Below, one piece after another: positions 1 to 10,216 of a DNA stretch of 64,000 bases; position 1 is the stretch's first letter; every line of letters begins with the position of its first letter. A model generated the notes under the pieces. It made no database searches and had not been told where the DNA came from. It worked only from the letters and a program-made list of their open reading frames with translations. Origin of the DNA: Betaproteobacteria bacterium (GTDB lineage Bacteria; Pseudomonadota; Gammaproteobacteria; Burkholderiales; Casimicrobiaceae). Made by a program: the position numbers and the translations under genes. The DNA is taken from contig JADIZG010000011.1 in NCBI GenBank assembly GCA_016704895.1, positions 14,848 to 78,847 of the forward strand, read 5' to 3'.

Positions 1-176
1 GCGGGGTCGGCCGTAAGACTCGCCGATGGGGGCGGACTCGGTTGGTGCCCGGGCGCAGGAGGCCGCTTTAATCAATTATTCTATCATTGAATTGCCCCAT
101 GTCCCCCCCAATCCCAGCACGGGTCTACGCCGCACTCGCCCCTGGCCGGGCTTTCCAGCCCCTTGACCCCAAGCGA
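1..176. other. Intergenic segment at window edge with AT-rich patch
   Basis: No gene is visible between the window edge and the ntrC stop codon. An AT-rich patch at about 72-98 stands out from the G+C-rich surroundings. On the minus strand it contains TAGAAT, which could be a -10 element for a leftward gene outside the window. No good -35 element is visible. Confidence 0.3.
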
Positions 177-1643
<1,467 letters not shown>

Positions 1644-1660
1644 CGCAGGCATTCCTCGTT

Positions 1661-2752
1661 TCAGCGGCTGCCGCGCGGCGGGTCGATCGGCAGCAGGATG
1701 GTGAACACGGTTCGTCCGGGCCGGCTCTCGCAGTCGATCGTGCCGCCGTGCTGCGCGACGAACGTCTGCGCGATCGTGAGCCCCAGCCCGCTGCCGCCGT
1801 CGCGGCCGGAGACGAGCGGGAAGAAGATCTTCTCGCGCAGCTCGTCGGGCACGCCGGGGCCGTTGTCCTCGACCGCGATCGCCACGGCGAGCCGGTGGAA
1901 CTTCTTCGCGAGCATCGCGTTGCGCGCGACGCGCGTCGACAGGACGATGCGCGGGTCCGCCGTCGTCCCGGCGAGCGCCTGCGCCGCGTTGCGCACGACG
2001 TTGAGCGTCGCCTGCGTCAGCTGCTCGGGATCGGCGTCGATCTCGGGCAGCGAGATGTCGAAGTCGCAGGCGATCGGGATCTGCGGGAACTCGGCCTGCA
2101 CGACGCCCTTCACGCGCACCAGCACCTCGTGCACGTTGAGCGGGCGGTACTGCGGGAGCCGGTGAGGCGTCAGCAGCCGGTTGACGAGCGACTGCAGGCG
2201 GTCGGACTCGCCGATGATCACCTGCGTGTACTCGATGAGCTGCGGATCGTCGAGCTCGCGCTCGAGCAGCTGCGCGGCGCCGCGGATGCCGCCCAGCGGA
2301 TTCTTGATCTCGTGCGCGAGGCTGCGGATCAGCTCGCGGTTCGCCTGCTGCTGCTCGTTCAGCCGCTGCTCGCGCGCCATCTTGAGCTGCTGGTCGATGT
2401 GGCGGAACTCGAGCAGCACGCCGCCTTCGCCGTCGTCGAACGGCGTCGCCGTGCAGCTCAAGTGCAGCCGCGGCTTGCCGCCGGCGCCGAGCTCGATCTC
2501 CTGCTCGGTGTACGACGCGCCCGTCGCGACCGCCTTGGCGACCGCCGCCTCGAGCGCGGGGCACGCGCCGAAGAGCTGCGCGGGGCGGTGCCTGACGAAC
2601 TTCTTGCGCGAAAGCTCGAACAGGTTCTCGGCCGACGGGTTCGCCCATTGCACGCGTCCGTCGCGCGCGAGCAGCAGCACGGCCGTCGCGAGCAGCTCCA
2701 GCCCCGCGCACGATGCCGGGACGGCGGGTTCGAGGAACGGGATCCTGATCAC
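1661..2752 (-). CDS. ntrB: Nitrogen regulation sensor histidine kinase NtrB
   Basis: 363 residues, the usual length for NtrB/GlnL. An N-terminal PAS-like domain (about 10-125) is followed by the dimerisation/H-box SLAHEIKNPLGGIRGAAQLL with the phosphorylated His. The ATPase domain shows the N-box NVVRNAAQAL, the G1 box VEDNGPGVP and the G2 box GGSGLGLTIAQTF. There is no membrane segment, so it is cytosolic, as expected for a kinase controlled by PII proteins. The start is a GTG at 2752; no in-frame ATG precedes it and the Shine-Dalgarno is weak. It lies 44 bases downstream of the predicted start site of a sigma-54-type promoter and directly before ntrC. Confidence 0.95.
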   Translation of the reverse strand: MIRIPFLEPAVPASCAGLELLATAVLLLARDGRVQWANPSAENLFELSRKKFVRHRPAQLFGACPALEAAVAKAVATGASYTEQEIELGAGGKPRLHLSCTATPFDDGEGGVLLEFRHIDQQLKMAREQRLNEQQQANRELIRSLAHEIKNPLGGIRGAAQLLERELDDPQLIEYTQVIIGESDRLQSLVNRLLTPHRLPQYRPLNVHEVLVRVKGVVQAEFPQIPIACDFDISLPEIDADPEQLTQATLNVVRNAAQALAGTTADPRIVLSTRVARNAMLAKKFHRLAVAIAVEDNGPGVPDELREKIFFPLVSGRDGGSGLGLTIAQTFVAQHGGTIDCESRPGRTVFTILLPIDPPRGSR

Positions 2753-2806
2753 GGGGGGCTCGCTCGCGCGGCGCGCGCGATGCGCCTCGCCGTCTCACCG
2801 TGATTT

Positions 2807-2822
2807 AGCAATAACCGCGCCG
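2807..2822 (-). promoter_or_regulatory. Candidate sigma-54 promoter of ntrBC
   Basis: On the minus strand this reads CGGCGCGGTTATTGCT, against the -24/-12 consensus TGGCACG-N4-TTGCW. The GG and GC dinucleotides are correctly spaced. The -12 C falls at 2808, so transcription should start near 2796, 44 bases before the ntrB GTG. The bases around and below -12 (GATTTAGC then RATAAC on the plus strand) nearly repeat those of the glnA promoter. A near-NtrC site, TGCACC-N4-GGCGCA at 2893-2908, lies about 104 bases upstream but is one base short in the spacer. Confidence 0.6.
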
Positions 2823-2840
2823 GGGTGGCAAGGGCGTGCG

Positions 2841-3380
2841 CTAGCGCGCGCCGAGCTCCCGCTTCAGCGCGTCGACGTTGCGCTCGTGAAGCTGCACCGC
2901 CTGGCGCAGGCGCGCGATGCGATCCGCGTACTTCTGCGCGTTCGCCTTCTCTTCGGGCAGCGGCGGCGGCGAGCCGTCGCCCCAGGCGGCCTTCGCCTCG
3001 GCGAGCAGCTTCTCCTCGTTCGCGAGCTCGTCCTGCAGCACCTTGCGGCGCAGGTCGTCGCGCGACTTCTGCGTGCCCGCGTCGATCTTCGGGAAGCTCG
3101 CCGGCGACGGCGACGTCGCCGGGCGTGCAGCAGGCGACGGCCTGGCCGCGGGCGCGCTTTCCGCCGTCCCGTCCGGCACGTTGAAGTACGACATGTTCCC
3201 GCTCCCCGCGGTGCACTTGTACATGTCGCTGCCCGAGAGGCGCACCGGCTTGTCGGTGCAGCCCTCCTCCCTGGCCTTCTGCGCGAGCGTCACGGCAAGC
3301 GCCCCCGTCGCCACGCACCCCAGCAGGGCGGCGACGCACCAACGGAAGGCACGGCGTGATCGGTTCGATGGGGAGGTCAT
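2841..3380 (-). CDS. Secreted DUF4124-type protein between glnA and ntrB
   Basis: 179 residues. The N-terminus is a signal peptide: SNRSRRAFR then a hydrophobic stretch ending near GALA. A short Cys-containing beta domain follows (about 35-70, GCTDKPVRL...MYKCTAG...YFNV), which resembles the DUF4124 family of periplasmic proteins. Then come a Pro/Ala-rich linker and a charged, probably helical C-terminal half rich in Lys and Glu. Members of this family often lie between glnA and ntrB in Betaproteobacteria, as here, but their function is unknown. It starts 99 bases after the glnA stop, beyond a likely terminator. The candidate sigma-54 promoter for ntrB lies just after its stop codon. Confidence 0.75.
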   Translation of the reverse strand: MTSPSNRSRRAFRWCVAALLGCVATGALAVTLAQKAREEGCTDKPVRLSGSDMYKCTAGSGNMSYFNVPDGTAESAPAARPSPAARPATSPSPASFPKIDAGTQKSRDDLRRKVLQDELANEEKLLAEAKAAWGDGSPPPLPEEKANAQKYADRIARLRQAVQLHERNVDALKRELGAR

Positions 3381-3410
3381 TGCGTCGCAGTGTATCGGAC
3401 TGGCGCCGGA

Positions 3411-3443
3411 CGAAGAAAGGGGCGGACCGCCGGCCCGCCCCCG
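3411..3443 (-). terminator. Rho-independent terminator downstream of glnA
   Basis: On the minus strand GGGCGGGCC-GGC-GGTCCGCCC forms a 9-bp stem (one G-U pair), followed by CTTTCTTC. It lies 37-69 bases after the glnA stop and before the DUF4124 gene, so it probably ends or attenuates glnA transcription. Confidence 0.6.
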
Positions 3444-3479
3444 TCGTCATTCCGACAACGCCCGCGACGCGGCTGCGGT

Positions 3480-4892
3480 TTACAGCGAGTAGTACATGTC
3501 GTACTCGACCGGGTGCGTGGTCATCCGGAAGCGGGTGACCTCCTCCATCTTGAGTTCGATGTAGGCGTCGATCATGTCGTTGGTGAACACGCCCCCTTTC
3601 GTGAGGAACGCGCGGTCCTTGTCGAGATGGTCGAGCGCCTCGTCGAGCGACGCGCACGGGTGCGGAACCTTGGCGGCCTCCTCCGGCGCGAGGTCGTACA
3701 GGTTCTTGTCCATCGGGTCGCCCGGGTGGATCTTGTTCTGCACGCCGTCGAGGCCCGCCATCAGCATCGCGGAGAACGCGAGGTAGGGGTTCGCCGTCGG
3801 ATCCGGGAAGCGCACCTCGATGCGACGCCCCTTCGGGTTCGACACGTAGGGCACGCGGATCGCGGCCGAGCGGTTGCGCGCCGAGTACGCGAGGTTGATC
3901 GGCGCCTCGAAGCCGGGGACGAGTCGCTTGTACGAGTTCGTGCCGGGGTTCGTGATCGCGTTCAGCGCCTTCGCGTGCTTGATGATGCCGCCGATGTAGT
4001 AGAGCGCGAACTCGGACAGCCCCGCGTAGGCGTCGCCGGCGAACAGGTTCTTTCCGCCCTTCCACACCGACTGGTGGCAGTGCATGCCCGAGCCGTTGTC
4101 GCCGACGATCGGCTTCGGCATGAACGTCGCGGTCTTGCCGTACGCGTGCGCCGTGTTGTGGACGGCGTACTTCAGCACCTGCAGCCAGTCGGCGCGCTGG
4201 ACGAGCGGCGCGAAGCGCGTGCCGATCTCGCACTGGCCGGCGTTCGCGACCTCGTGGTGGTGCACCTCGACCGGGACGCCCATCTGCTCGAGCGCGAGGC
4301 ACATCGCGGAACGGATGTCCTGCAGCGAGTCGACCGGGGGCACGGGGAAGTACCCGCCCTTGACGGTCGGACGGTGACCCATGTTGCCGCCCTCGAACTT
4401 GTCGCCGGTCGACCACGCGGCTTCCGACGAGAACACCTTGCAGTAGCTGCCCGACATGTCGACCGACCACTCGACCGAGTCGAAGACGAAGAACTCGGGC
4501 TCGGGCCCGAAGTAGCAGACCTCGCCGATGCCGGTCGACTTGAGGTAGGCCTCGGCGCGCTTCGCGAGCGAGCGCGGATCGCGCTCGTAGCCCTTGCCGT
4601 CGGACGGCTCGACCACGTCGCAGGAGATGTTGAGCGTCGTCTCGTCCATGAACGGATCGATGTACGCGGTCGTCGGGTCCGGCATCAGCAGCATGTCCGA
4701 GGCCTCGATGCCCTTCCATCCGGCGATCGACGAGCCGTCGAACGCGTGGCCGTCCTCGAACTTCTCGTTGTCGAACATCTTCGACGGCACCGAGACGTGC
4801 TGCTCCTTGCCGCGCGTGTCGGTGAAGCGGAGGTCGACGAACTTCACCTCCTTTTCGTGGATCATCTTGAGGACGTCGGCGGCAGTGGCCAT
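3480..4892 (-). CDS. glnA: Glutamine synthetase type I
   Basis: 470 residues, the standard GSI-beta length (E. coli 469). It condenses ammonia and glutamate to glutamine using ATP in the cytosol. Visible signatures are FDGSSIAGWKG, the active-site region NGSGMHCHQSVWKGG, NRSAAIRVPY, and the adenylylation segment KNLYDLAPEEA with Tyr at about residue 399, so adenylyltransferase control is expected. The ATG at 4892 follows AGGAG at good spacing. Upstream sit a sigma-54 promoter and two NtrC sites, so the gene should be induced under nitrogen limitation by the NtrBC pair encoded just downstream. Confidence 0.98.
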   Translation of the reverse strand: MATAADVLKMIHEKEVKFVDLRFTDTRGKEQHVSVPSKMFDNEKFEDGHAFDGSSIAGWKGIEASDMLLMPDPTTAYIDPFMDETTLNISCDVVEPSDGKGYERDPRSLAKRAEAYLKSTGIGEVCYFGPEPEFFVFDSVEWSVDMSGSYCKVFSSEAAWSTGDKFEGGNMGHRPTVKGGYFPVPPVDSLQDIRSAMCLALEQMGVPVEVHHHEVANAGQCEIGTRFAPLVQRADWLQVLKYAVHNTAHAYGKTATFMPKPIVGDNGSGMHCHQSVWKGGKNLFAGDAYAGLSEFALYYIGGIIKHAKALNAITNPGTNSYKRLVPGFEAPINLAYSARNRSAAIRVPYVSNPKGRRIEVRFPDPTANPYLAFSAMLMAGLDGVQNKIHPGDPMDKNLYDLAPEEAAKVPHPCASLDEALDHLDKDRAFLTKGGVFTNDMIDAYIELKMEEVTRFRMTTHPVEYDMYYSL

Positions 4893-4965
4893 GCAATTCT
4901 CCTGTGGGGGCTGGGTGGATCCGAATCGGATTTCGTTGCGTTGCGGAATCGCCGAGGGACGATTT

Positions 4966-4981
4966 AGCGATAACTATGCCA
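4966..4981 (-). promoter_or_regulatory. Sigma-54 promoter of glnA
   Basis: The minus strand reads TGGCATAGTTATCGCT. TGGCA at -24 and GC at -12 are separated correctly. With the -12 C at 4967, the start site is about 4955, giving a leader of about 62 bases to the glnA ATG. Two NtrC-like sites upstream at -106 and -138 support the assignment. Confidence 0.8.
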
Positions 4982-5052
4982 TGGGCGCGCGGCTCCCAAG
5001 CGCCTGAACCGACGCCATTTTTCGAGCACCGGGGCTCCCGGAGACCCATCGC

Positions 5053-5069
5053 CGCCCCAATTTCGTGCA
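5053..5069 (-). promoter_or_regulatory. NtrC-binding site (proximal) upstream of glnA
   Basis: The minus strand reads TGCACGAAATTGGGGCG, matching TGCACC-N5-GGTGCA at 9 of 12 positions. Its centre (5061) is at about -106 from the predicted glnA start site and 32 bp from the distal site, so the two lie on the same DNA face. Confidence 0.65.
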
Positions 5070-5084
5070 ACCGAGCCGTTAATG

Positions 5085-5101
5085 TGCACCAATACGGCGC
5101 C
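5085..5101 (-). promoter_or_regulatory. NtrC-binding site (distal) upstream of glnA
   Basis: The plus strand reads TGCACCAATACGGCGCC, matching TGCACC-N5-GGTGCA at 10 of 12 positions. The centre (5093) is at about -138. The -106/-138 pair closely mirrors the -108/-140 pair known for E. coli glnAp2. The rest of this spacer, to 5317, shows nothing further that I recognise. Confidence 0.7.
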
Positions 5102-5317
5102 TACAATCAAGTCAAAGGCCCGGTCTGGTCTTGCGATGCAGCAATCCGGCTTCAACGCGTTCATGCGGGCGTCCGGTCCGCGACGTTGCAAGGGTGGTGG
5201 TGCGTGCAACACGATGATTACCAATGTCCTTTCGCATCGACTTTCGCGGCGCCGCGAGCCGTCGGGCGCGCGGCCTCGCCGTCGACGCACCTCTCTGGTG
5301 CGATGCCCCGGAATCGC

Positions 5318-6136
5318 TCAGGGATAGAAAAGGTACAGCCGGTATCCGGCCTGCGACGTCGCGCTGGCGTCGATGAAGAGCTTGATCGCCACCTCGCCGT
5401 TGGCAGGGAGACCGCGACCGATGTCGGCGGTACCGCCGGCGAAATCGGCAGGGGCGAACGCCCGGCGCACGACGGGCTGGTCCTGCGCGTCGGTGAGCGT
5501 GAGCTCGAGGTGCGGAAACGCGATCGCGAAATTCGCGCGGTTGCGCACGGTGGCCGTGAGGATCAGGAGTCCCTTGTGCGCGGCATCCGCCTGCAGGTCG
5601 GACGCCTCGATCGAGAGCGCGGCCACGTCGCGCAGCGGGCGTATCGTGCAACCCGCCTGGGCGCACAAGCCGACCAGCGCGTTGCGCGAAGCAGGGAAAT
5701 GGGCGGCGATCGAGTCGCGGAAGTGCCAGATCGCCTGGCCGACGAGCGCGAGCGCGAGCACGACGGCGCCCGCACCCGCCCACGTCGAGCGCATGCGCTG
5801 GCGCGGCTTGTCCCACGCGAAGCGGTTCTCCCAGTCCGCGTCCGCCGGAGGCTCGTCGGGCGCTTCGGCCGCGCCAACCGACGGCTGCTGCGGCGCGGGC
5901 TCGTCCGCAGGCCTGAGCGCGCGCGCGGGGCGCAGCGTGACGGTCGGCGGACCCTGTTCCTGGTCGAAGTCCTGTGCGCCGGGCTGCGGCGCGAGCGACA
6001 CGAGTGCGGCCGTGCCGTCGAACACGGTGCGGCAATGCCCGCATCGCACCTGCCCGCCCTTGAGCGCGAGCTGTTGCGACGTCACGCGGAAGATCGTCTT
6101 GCAGCCGGGACAGCGCGTGTATTGTTCTTCGGCCAT
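5318..6136 (-). CDS. MJ0042-type zinc-ribbon and DUF3426 membrane protein
   Basis: 272 residues. The first 40 form a zinc ribbon with two Cys pairs (RCPGCKTIF and VRCGHCRTVF), the MJ0042/PF13719 type. A Pro/Ala/Glu-rich linker follows, then one transmembrane helix (about 135-155, GAVVLALALVGQAIW) and a C-terminal beta-rich DUF3426 domain ending RLYLFYP. The predicted layout is an N-terminal zinc ribbon in the cytosol and a DUF3426 domain in the periplasm. The role is unknown; the gene commonly follows prmA in Betaproteobacteria, as here. The ATG at 6136 was chosen because the zinc ribbon begins directly after it. Confidence 0.85.
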   Translation of the reverse strand: MAEEQYTRCPGCKTIFRVTSQQLALKGGQVRCGHCRTVFDGTAALVSLAPQPGAQDFDQEQGPPTVTLRPARALRPADEPAPQQPSVGAAEAPDEPPADADWENRFAWDKPRQRMRSTWAGAGAVVLALALVGQAIWHFRDSIAAHFPASRNALVGLCAQAGCTIRPLRDVAALSIEASDLQADAAHKGLLILTATVRNRANFAIAFPHLELTLTDAQDQPVVRRAFAPADFAGGTADIGRGLPANGEVAIKLFIDASATSQAGYRLYLFYP

Positions 6137-6140
6137 CAGT

Positions 6141-6305
6141 GTGATCCCCCGCAGGCGGCAGGCGGGCTTGGGGCGGCCCGGCGCCCGCCTGTGTTCGGTG
6201 ATCCCCCCGCAGCGCGCCCAGGCGCGCCTCCCCCCAGGGGCAAGGCGGGCTGGGCCCGGCGCGGCGCCAGGGGGGGCAAGGCGGGCTCGGGACGGCCCTG
6301 CGCCC
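6141..6305. repeat. GC-rich intergenic repeat block
   Basis: The prmA-DUF3426 spacer holds imperfect repeats built on GGCGGGCTNGGG and GGCGGCCCGGCG, flanked by runs of C and G. Similar units occur at 42781-42890 in the tctB-tctA spacer. No open frame with coding character is present. Confidence 0.5.
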
Positions 6306-6309
6306 GCGT

Positions 6310-7206
6310 TCATCCGATGGCGTGGCGCGTGCCGGCAAGCAGGACCCAGCCGTCCAAGCGTCGCCAGACGGCGAGTGTAAACCAACGCGCGTACGCAGCC
6401 GCCACCTCGTCGGCCTGCGCCTCGAGGATGCCGGAGAGCGCGATGCGCCCGCCCCGCTTCGTGCGCGCCGCGAGCGCGGGCGCGAGCAGGATCAGCGGAT
6501 TGGCGAGGATGTTGGCGACGACGATGTCGCGCTCGCCGGGATCGAGCCGGTCCGGCATGACGAAGGCGGCCTCGACGCCGTTCGCACGCGCGTTCGCGGC
6601 ACTCGCTGCGAGCGCCTGCGCGTCGACGTCGGTGCCCGCGACGGCTCGCGCGCCGAGCTTCGCCGCCGCGATCGCCAGGATGCCCGAGCCGCAACCGTAG
6701 TCGAGGACGGTCTCGCCGCCGGCGATCGCGCCGCGCAGCCATTCGAGGCACAGGCGCGTCGTCGGATGCGATCCGGTTCCGAACGCGAGTCCGGGATCGA
6801 GCTCGAGCGCGATCGCGCCGGGCTCGGGCAGGTCGCACCACGACGGCACGATCCAGAAGCCCTCGCCGATCGCGATCGGGCCGAACTGCGCTTGCGTCGC
6901 GCGAACCCAGTCCTGGTCGGCGACCTCGCGCGTCTCGTGCGAGGGCATCGGCGCACCGATCGCCTGCGCCGTGTCCGCGAGCACCCGGCCGGCGTCGGTG
7001 CCTTCGGCGAACAGCGCGTCGATGCGCGAGACCCGCCAGAGCCCGGGGCCCGGAACGCCAGGCTCGCCGTAGAGCGGGGACTCGTCGGGCGTGCCGGCCG
7101 CGGGGTCCGACACGTCGACCGCCAGCGCGCCGGCGTCGAGCAGCGCGTCGGACCAGCGCTCGGCGCCGGCCGCGTCGGTGTCGAAGCGCAGGGACAGGTA
7201 CGCCAT
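6310..7206 (-). CDS. prmA: Ribosomal protein L11 methyltransferase
   Basis: 298 residues, the normal PrmA length. It trimethylates ribosomal protein L11 using S-adenosylmethionine. The N-terminal substrate-recognition domain (about 1-105) starts MAYLSLRFDTD. The linker contains LDPGLAFGTGSHPTTRLCL, a PrmA hallmark. The Rossmann methyltransferase domain has VLDYGCGSGILAIAA and the catalytic-site motif VVANILANPL. It follows accC at 92 bases on the same strand, the usual accB-accC-prmA order. Loss of prmA is tolerated in E. coli, so the gene is housekeeping but not essential there. Confidence 0.96.
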   Translation of the reverse strand: MAYLSLRFDTDAAGAERWSDALLDAGALAVDVSDPAAGTPDESPLYGEPGVPGPGLWRVSRIDALFAEGTDAGRVLADTAQAIGAPMPSHETREVADQDWVRATQAQFGPIAIGEGFWIVPSWCDLPEPGAIALELDPGLAFGTGSHPTTRLCLEWLRGAIAGGETVLDYGCGSGILAIAAAKLGARAVAGTDVDAQALAASAANARANGVEAAFVMPDRLDPGERDIVVANILANPLILLAPALAARTKRGGRIALSGILEAQADEVAAAYARWFTLAVWRRLDGWVLLAGTRHAIG

Positions 7207-7298
7207 GCGGGACGGCGAAATCGCGGCGGACGGCAGGCGGTCACGAGTGGCGAGGCATGAAGGGCGCGCGCCCCTCCCTCATGCGTCGTCCGCGCGCC

Positions 7299-8679
7299 TC
7301 AGCCCGCCGCCTTCTTCTTCGCGAGCCGCTCCTCCAGGTAATGGATCGACGTGCCGCCGCGCACGAAGCTCTCGTCGATCAGCAGGTCCAGGTGCAGCGG
7401 GATGTTGGTCCGGATGCCCTCGACCACCATCTCGGAGAGCGCGATGCGCATGCGCGCGATCGCCTGGTTGCGGGTGTCGCCGTACGCGATCACCTTGCCG
7501 ACCATCGAGTCGTAGTACGGCGGCACGACGTAGTTCTGGTAGACGTGCGAGTCGACGCGGATGCCGGGGCCGCCGGGCGCGTGGTACGAGGTGATGCGTC
7601 CCGGCGAGGGCACGAACGTGTACGGGTCCTCGGCGTTGATCCGGCATTCGATCGCGTGACCCTTGCGCACGATGTCGCGCTGGCGGAACGCGAGCTTCTG
7701 CCCCGCGGCGATGCGGATCTGCTGCTGCACGATGTCGATGCCGGTCGTCGCCTCGGTCACCGGGTGCTCCACCTGCACCCGCGTGTTCATCTCGATGAAG
7801 TAGAACTCGTCGTCCTGGTAGAGGAACTCGAACGTGCCGGCTCCGCGGTAGCCGATCTTCCTGCACGCCTCGGCGCAGCGGTCGCCGATGCGCGTGAGGA
7901 GCCGCGGAGGGATGCCCGGCGCGGGCGCCTCCTCGATGATCTTCTGGTGGCGCCGCTGCATCGAGCAGTCGCGCTCGCCCAGCCACACCGCGTTCTTGTG
8001 CTCGTCCGCGAGCACCTGGATCTCGATGTGGCGCGGCGTCGTCAGGAACTTCTCCATGTAGACGGTCGGGTTGCCGAACGCCGCCTGCGCCTCGCCTCGC
8101 GTGAGCGTCACCGCGGACAGCAGCGCCGCCTCGGTGTGCACGACGCGCATGCCGCGTCCGCCGCCGCCGCCCGCCGCCTTGATGATCACCGGGTAGCCGA
8201 CCGCGCGCGCGATCCTGACGACCTCCTTCGGGTCCTCGGGCAGCGCACCCTCGGAGCCGGGAACGCAGGGGACGCCGGCCTTGGTCATCGCGACCTTCGC
8301 GCTGACCTTGTCGCCCATCAGCCGGATCGTGTCCGGGCGCGGGCCGATGAACACGAAGCCCGAGCGCTCGACCTTCTCGGCGAAGTCGGCGTTCTCCGAG
8401 AGGAATCCGTAGCCGGGATGGATCGCCTGCGAGTCGGTCACTTCCGACGCGGAGATGATGGCGGGGATGTTGAGGTAGCTGTGCGACGAAGGCGGCGGCC
8501 CGATGCACACCGACTCGTCGGCGAGGCGCACGTACTTGGCGTCGCGGTCCGCCTCCGGAATGGACGACGACCGTCTTGATGCCCATCTCGCGGCAGGCGC
8601 GCTGCACGCGCATGGCGATCTCGCCGCGATTGGCGATCAGTACCTTGTCGAAGAGCTTGTCCTGCTTTGAGGTGACCAA
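7299..8679 (-). CDS. accC: Biotin carboxylase subunit of acetyl-CoA carboxylase (apparent frame slip)
   Basis: About 459 residues after correction, as usual for AccC. It carboxylates the biotin of BCCP with ATP and bicarbonate. Seen in order: DKVLIANRGEIAMRVQRAC, HPGYGFLSENADFA, the glycine-rich ATP-grasp loop AAGGGGGRGMRVV, EMNTRVQVEHPVTE and GHAIECRINAEDP. The frame breaks after VVVHS: one extra base at about 8555 (TCCGGAGGC where TCCGAGGC is expected) moves the rest, from EADRDAKYVRLADESV onward, to another frame. Because the gene is essential, a sequence error is likelier than real loss. No ATG precedes the conserved start; TTG at 8679 is the best candidate. Confidence 0.9.
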
Positions 8680-8795
8680 GGTGGGGGGCGGGGCTCGGGT
8701 CTGGGAAGTCGGGGACAGGAGGCGCAGCCGCCGCGACGGTCCCGCCGGCGCCGGAGGAGTCGCGTCCCGGCCGTCCCGACGGTCGTCCGCGCGAC

Positions 8796-9268
<473 letters not shown>

Positions 9269-9275
9269 GGCGATC

Positions 9276-9407
9276 TCACCCGGCGATGTCGATCGCGCCG
9301 GTCGCGGCCGGGGCGTGGGGCGATCCCTGCGAAGCCGGGACCGCGAGGCGAGCCGCCGATGTCGGGGCCGCGTCGAAGCAGTTGCAGTTGCGCGAGCCGG
9401 CAGCCAT
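9276..9407 (-). CDS. Possible 43-residue ORF directly upstream of accB
   Basis: An ATG-started frame begins MAAGSRNCNCF and ends DIAG, with its TGA 7 bases before the accB ATG. That spacing would allow translational coupling. The Shine-Dalgarno is weak and I recognise no family. It could be a leader peptide for accBC, a small protein, or chance. In many relatives aroQ lies between a TlpA-like gene and accB; I find no remnant of it in 9269-9642. Confidence 0.25.
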   Translation of the reverse strand: MAAGSRNCNCFDAAPTSAARLAVPASQGSPHAPAATGAIDIAG

Positions 9408-9609
9408 GGTGTGCCCGCCTTGCGATGAAGGAAAGCTGGGGAGTTTGCCGCAGTTGCCGGCAAGTTGTCCAGTCTTGACGGCAGGATCGATAGTCGATCG
9501 CTCCGGTAGCGCCTGTTCGCCAGGACGGACGCCCACGCCCGCTTTCCTGGACCCCTGCCCGTTTCACCTGTACCGGATCGATCGCCGACACCTCGAATGC
9601 GACGTCGCG

Positions 9610-9638
9610 ATTTTACTGGAATTGCAAGACGTAATCGA
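9610..9638 (-). promoter_or_regulatory. Candidate promoter for accBC
   Basis: The minus strand has TCGATT-N17-TAAAAT, a good -10 with a weak -35. It would start transcription near 9603 and leave a leader of about 335 bases before accB. It sits within the 374-base spacer between the TlpA-like gene and accB. Confidence 0.35.
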
Positions 9639-9642
9639 CCAA

Positions 9643-10173
9643 TCAGATCAGTTGCCGCACGATAGCGGATAGTTGCTCCTCTTTGAGAGGGCCGAGCTGC
9701 GTATGCGCGACCCGCCCCGATCGATCGACGATCACCGTGAACGGCAGGGCCATCAGCGAGTTCCCGAGCGACTTCGAGAGCTCCATCGCCCCATATCCGC
9801 CGATCAGGGCCGGGTAGTTGAGTCCGATCTCGCCGGCGAATTGCCGGACTTTGTCGGCCTGATCCACGGCGATGCCGACGAATTGCAGACCATTGGGCCC
9901 ACGTTCGCGCTGCAGGCGGACGAACATCGGCATCTCCTCCCGGCACGGCGCGCACCAGGTCGCCCAGAAGTTGACGACCAGGACCTTGCCAGACCATTGG
10001 GCGAGCGGCTGGTCCTTGCCGTCCGCGTCGGGCAACGCGACCCCGATGAGCGCCGCGGCGCTCTGACCGGTAGCCGAGGGTGCGAACAGCATCGTCCGGG
10101 CGACCCACGCGCCAGCGGCCAGCGCGACCACCGCGGCCGCGACCATGAGCCAGCGAGACTGGTTGATCGTCAT
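9643..10173 (-). CDS. TlpA/ResA-like thiol:disulfide oxidoreductase
   Basis: 176 residues. An N-terminal signal anchor (about 8-28) is followed by a thioredoxin fold of the TlpA/ResA family. The active site is FWATWCAPCREEMPMF and the cis-Pro loop is MALPFTVIVDRSGRV. Such proteins reduce periplasmic disulfides, often in cytochrome c maturation, and need electrons from a DsbD or CcdA membrane partner. The upstream gene, 43 bases away, encodes only the DsbD N-terminal domain. That suggests a shared redox role, but the electron source is not encoded here. The ATG at 10173 lies just before the hydrophobic segment. Confidence 0.88.
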   Translation of the reverse strand: MTINQSRWLMVAAAVVALAAGAWVARTMLFAPSATGQSAAALIGVALPDADGKDQPLAQWSGKVLVVNFWATWCAPCREEMPMFVRLQRERGPNGLQFVGIAVDQADKVRQFAGEIGLNYPALIGGYGAMELSKSLGNSLMALPFTVIVDRSGRVAHTQLGPLKEEQLSAIVRQLI

Positions 10174-10216
10174 GGGACAAGGGCCCTGGCGAGAGTGAGC
10201 GCCCGCTTTACCGGGG

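Noticed and set aside
72..98. AT-rich inverted-repeat-like patch as an operator
   Set aside because: The arms (CAATT/AATTG) are short and the flanking gene is outside the window, so no role can be supported.
2893..2908. NtrC site upstream of ntrB
   Set aside because: The half-sites fit and the distance (-104) is attractive, but the spacer is 4 rather than 5 bases, so it is not listed as a site of its own.
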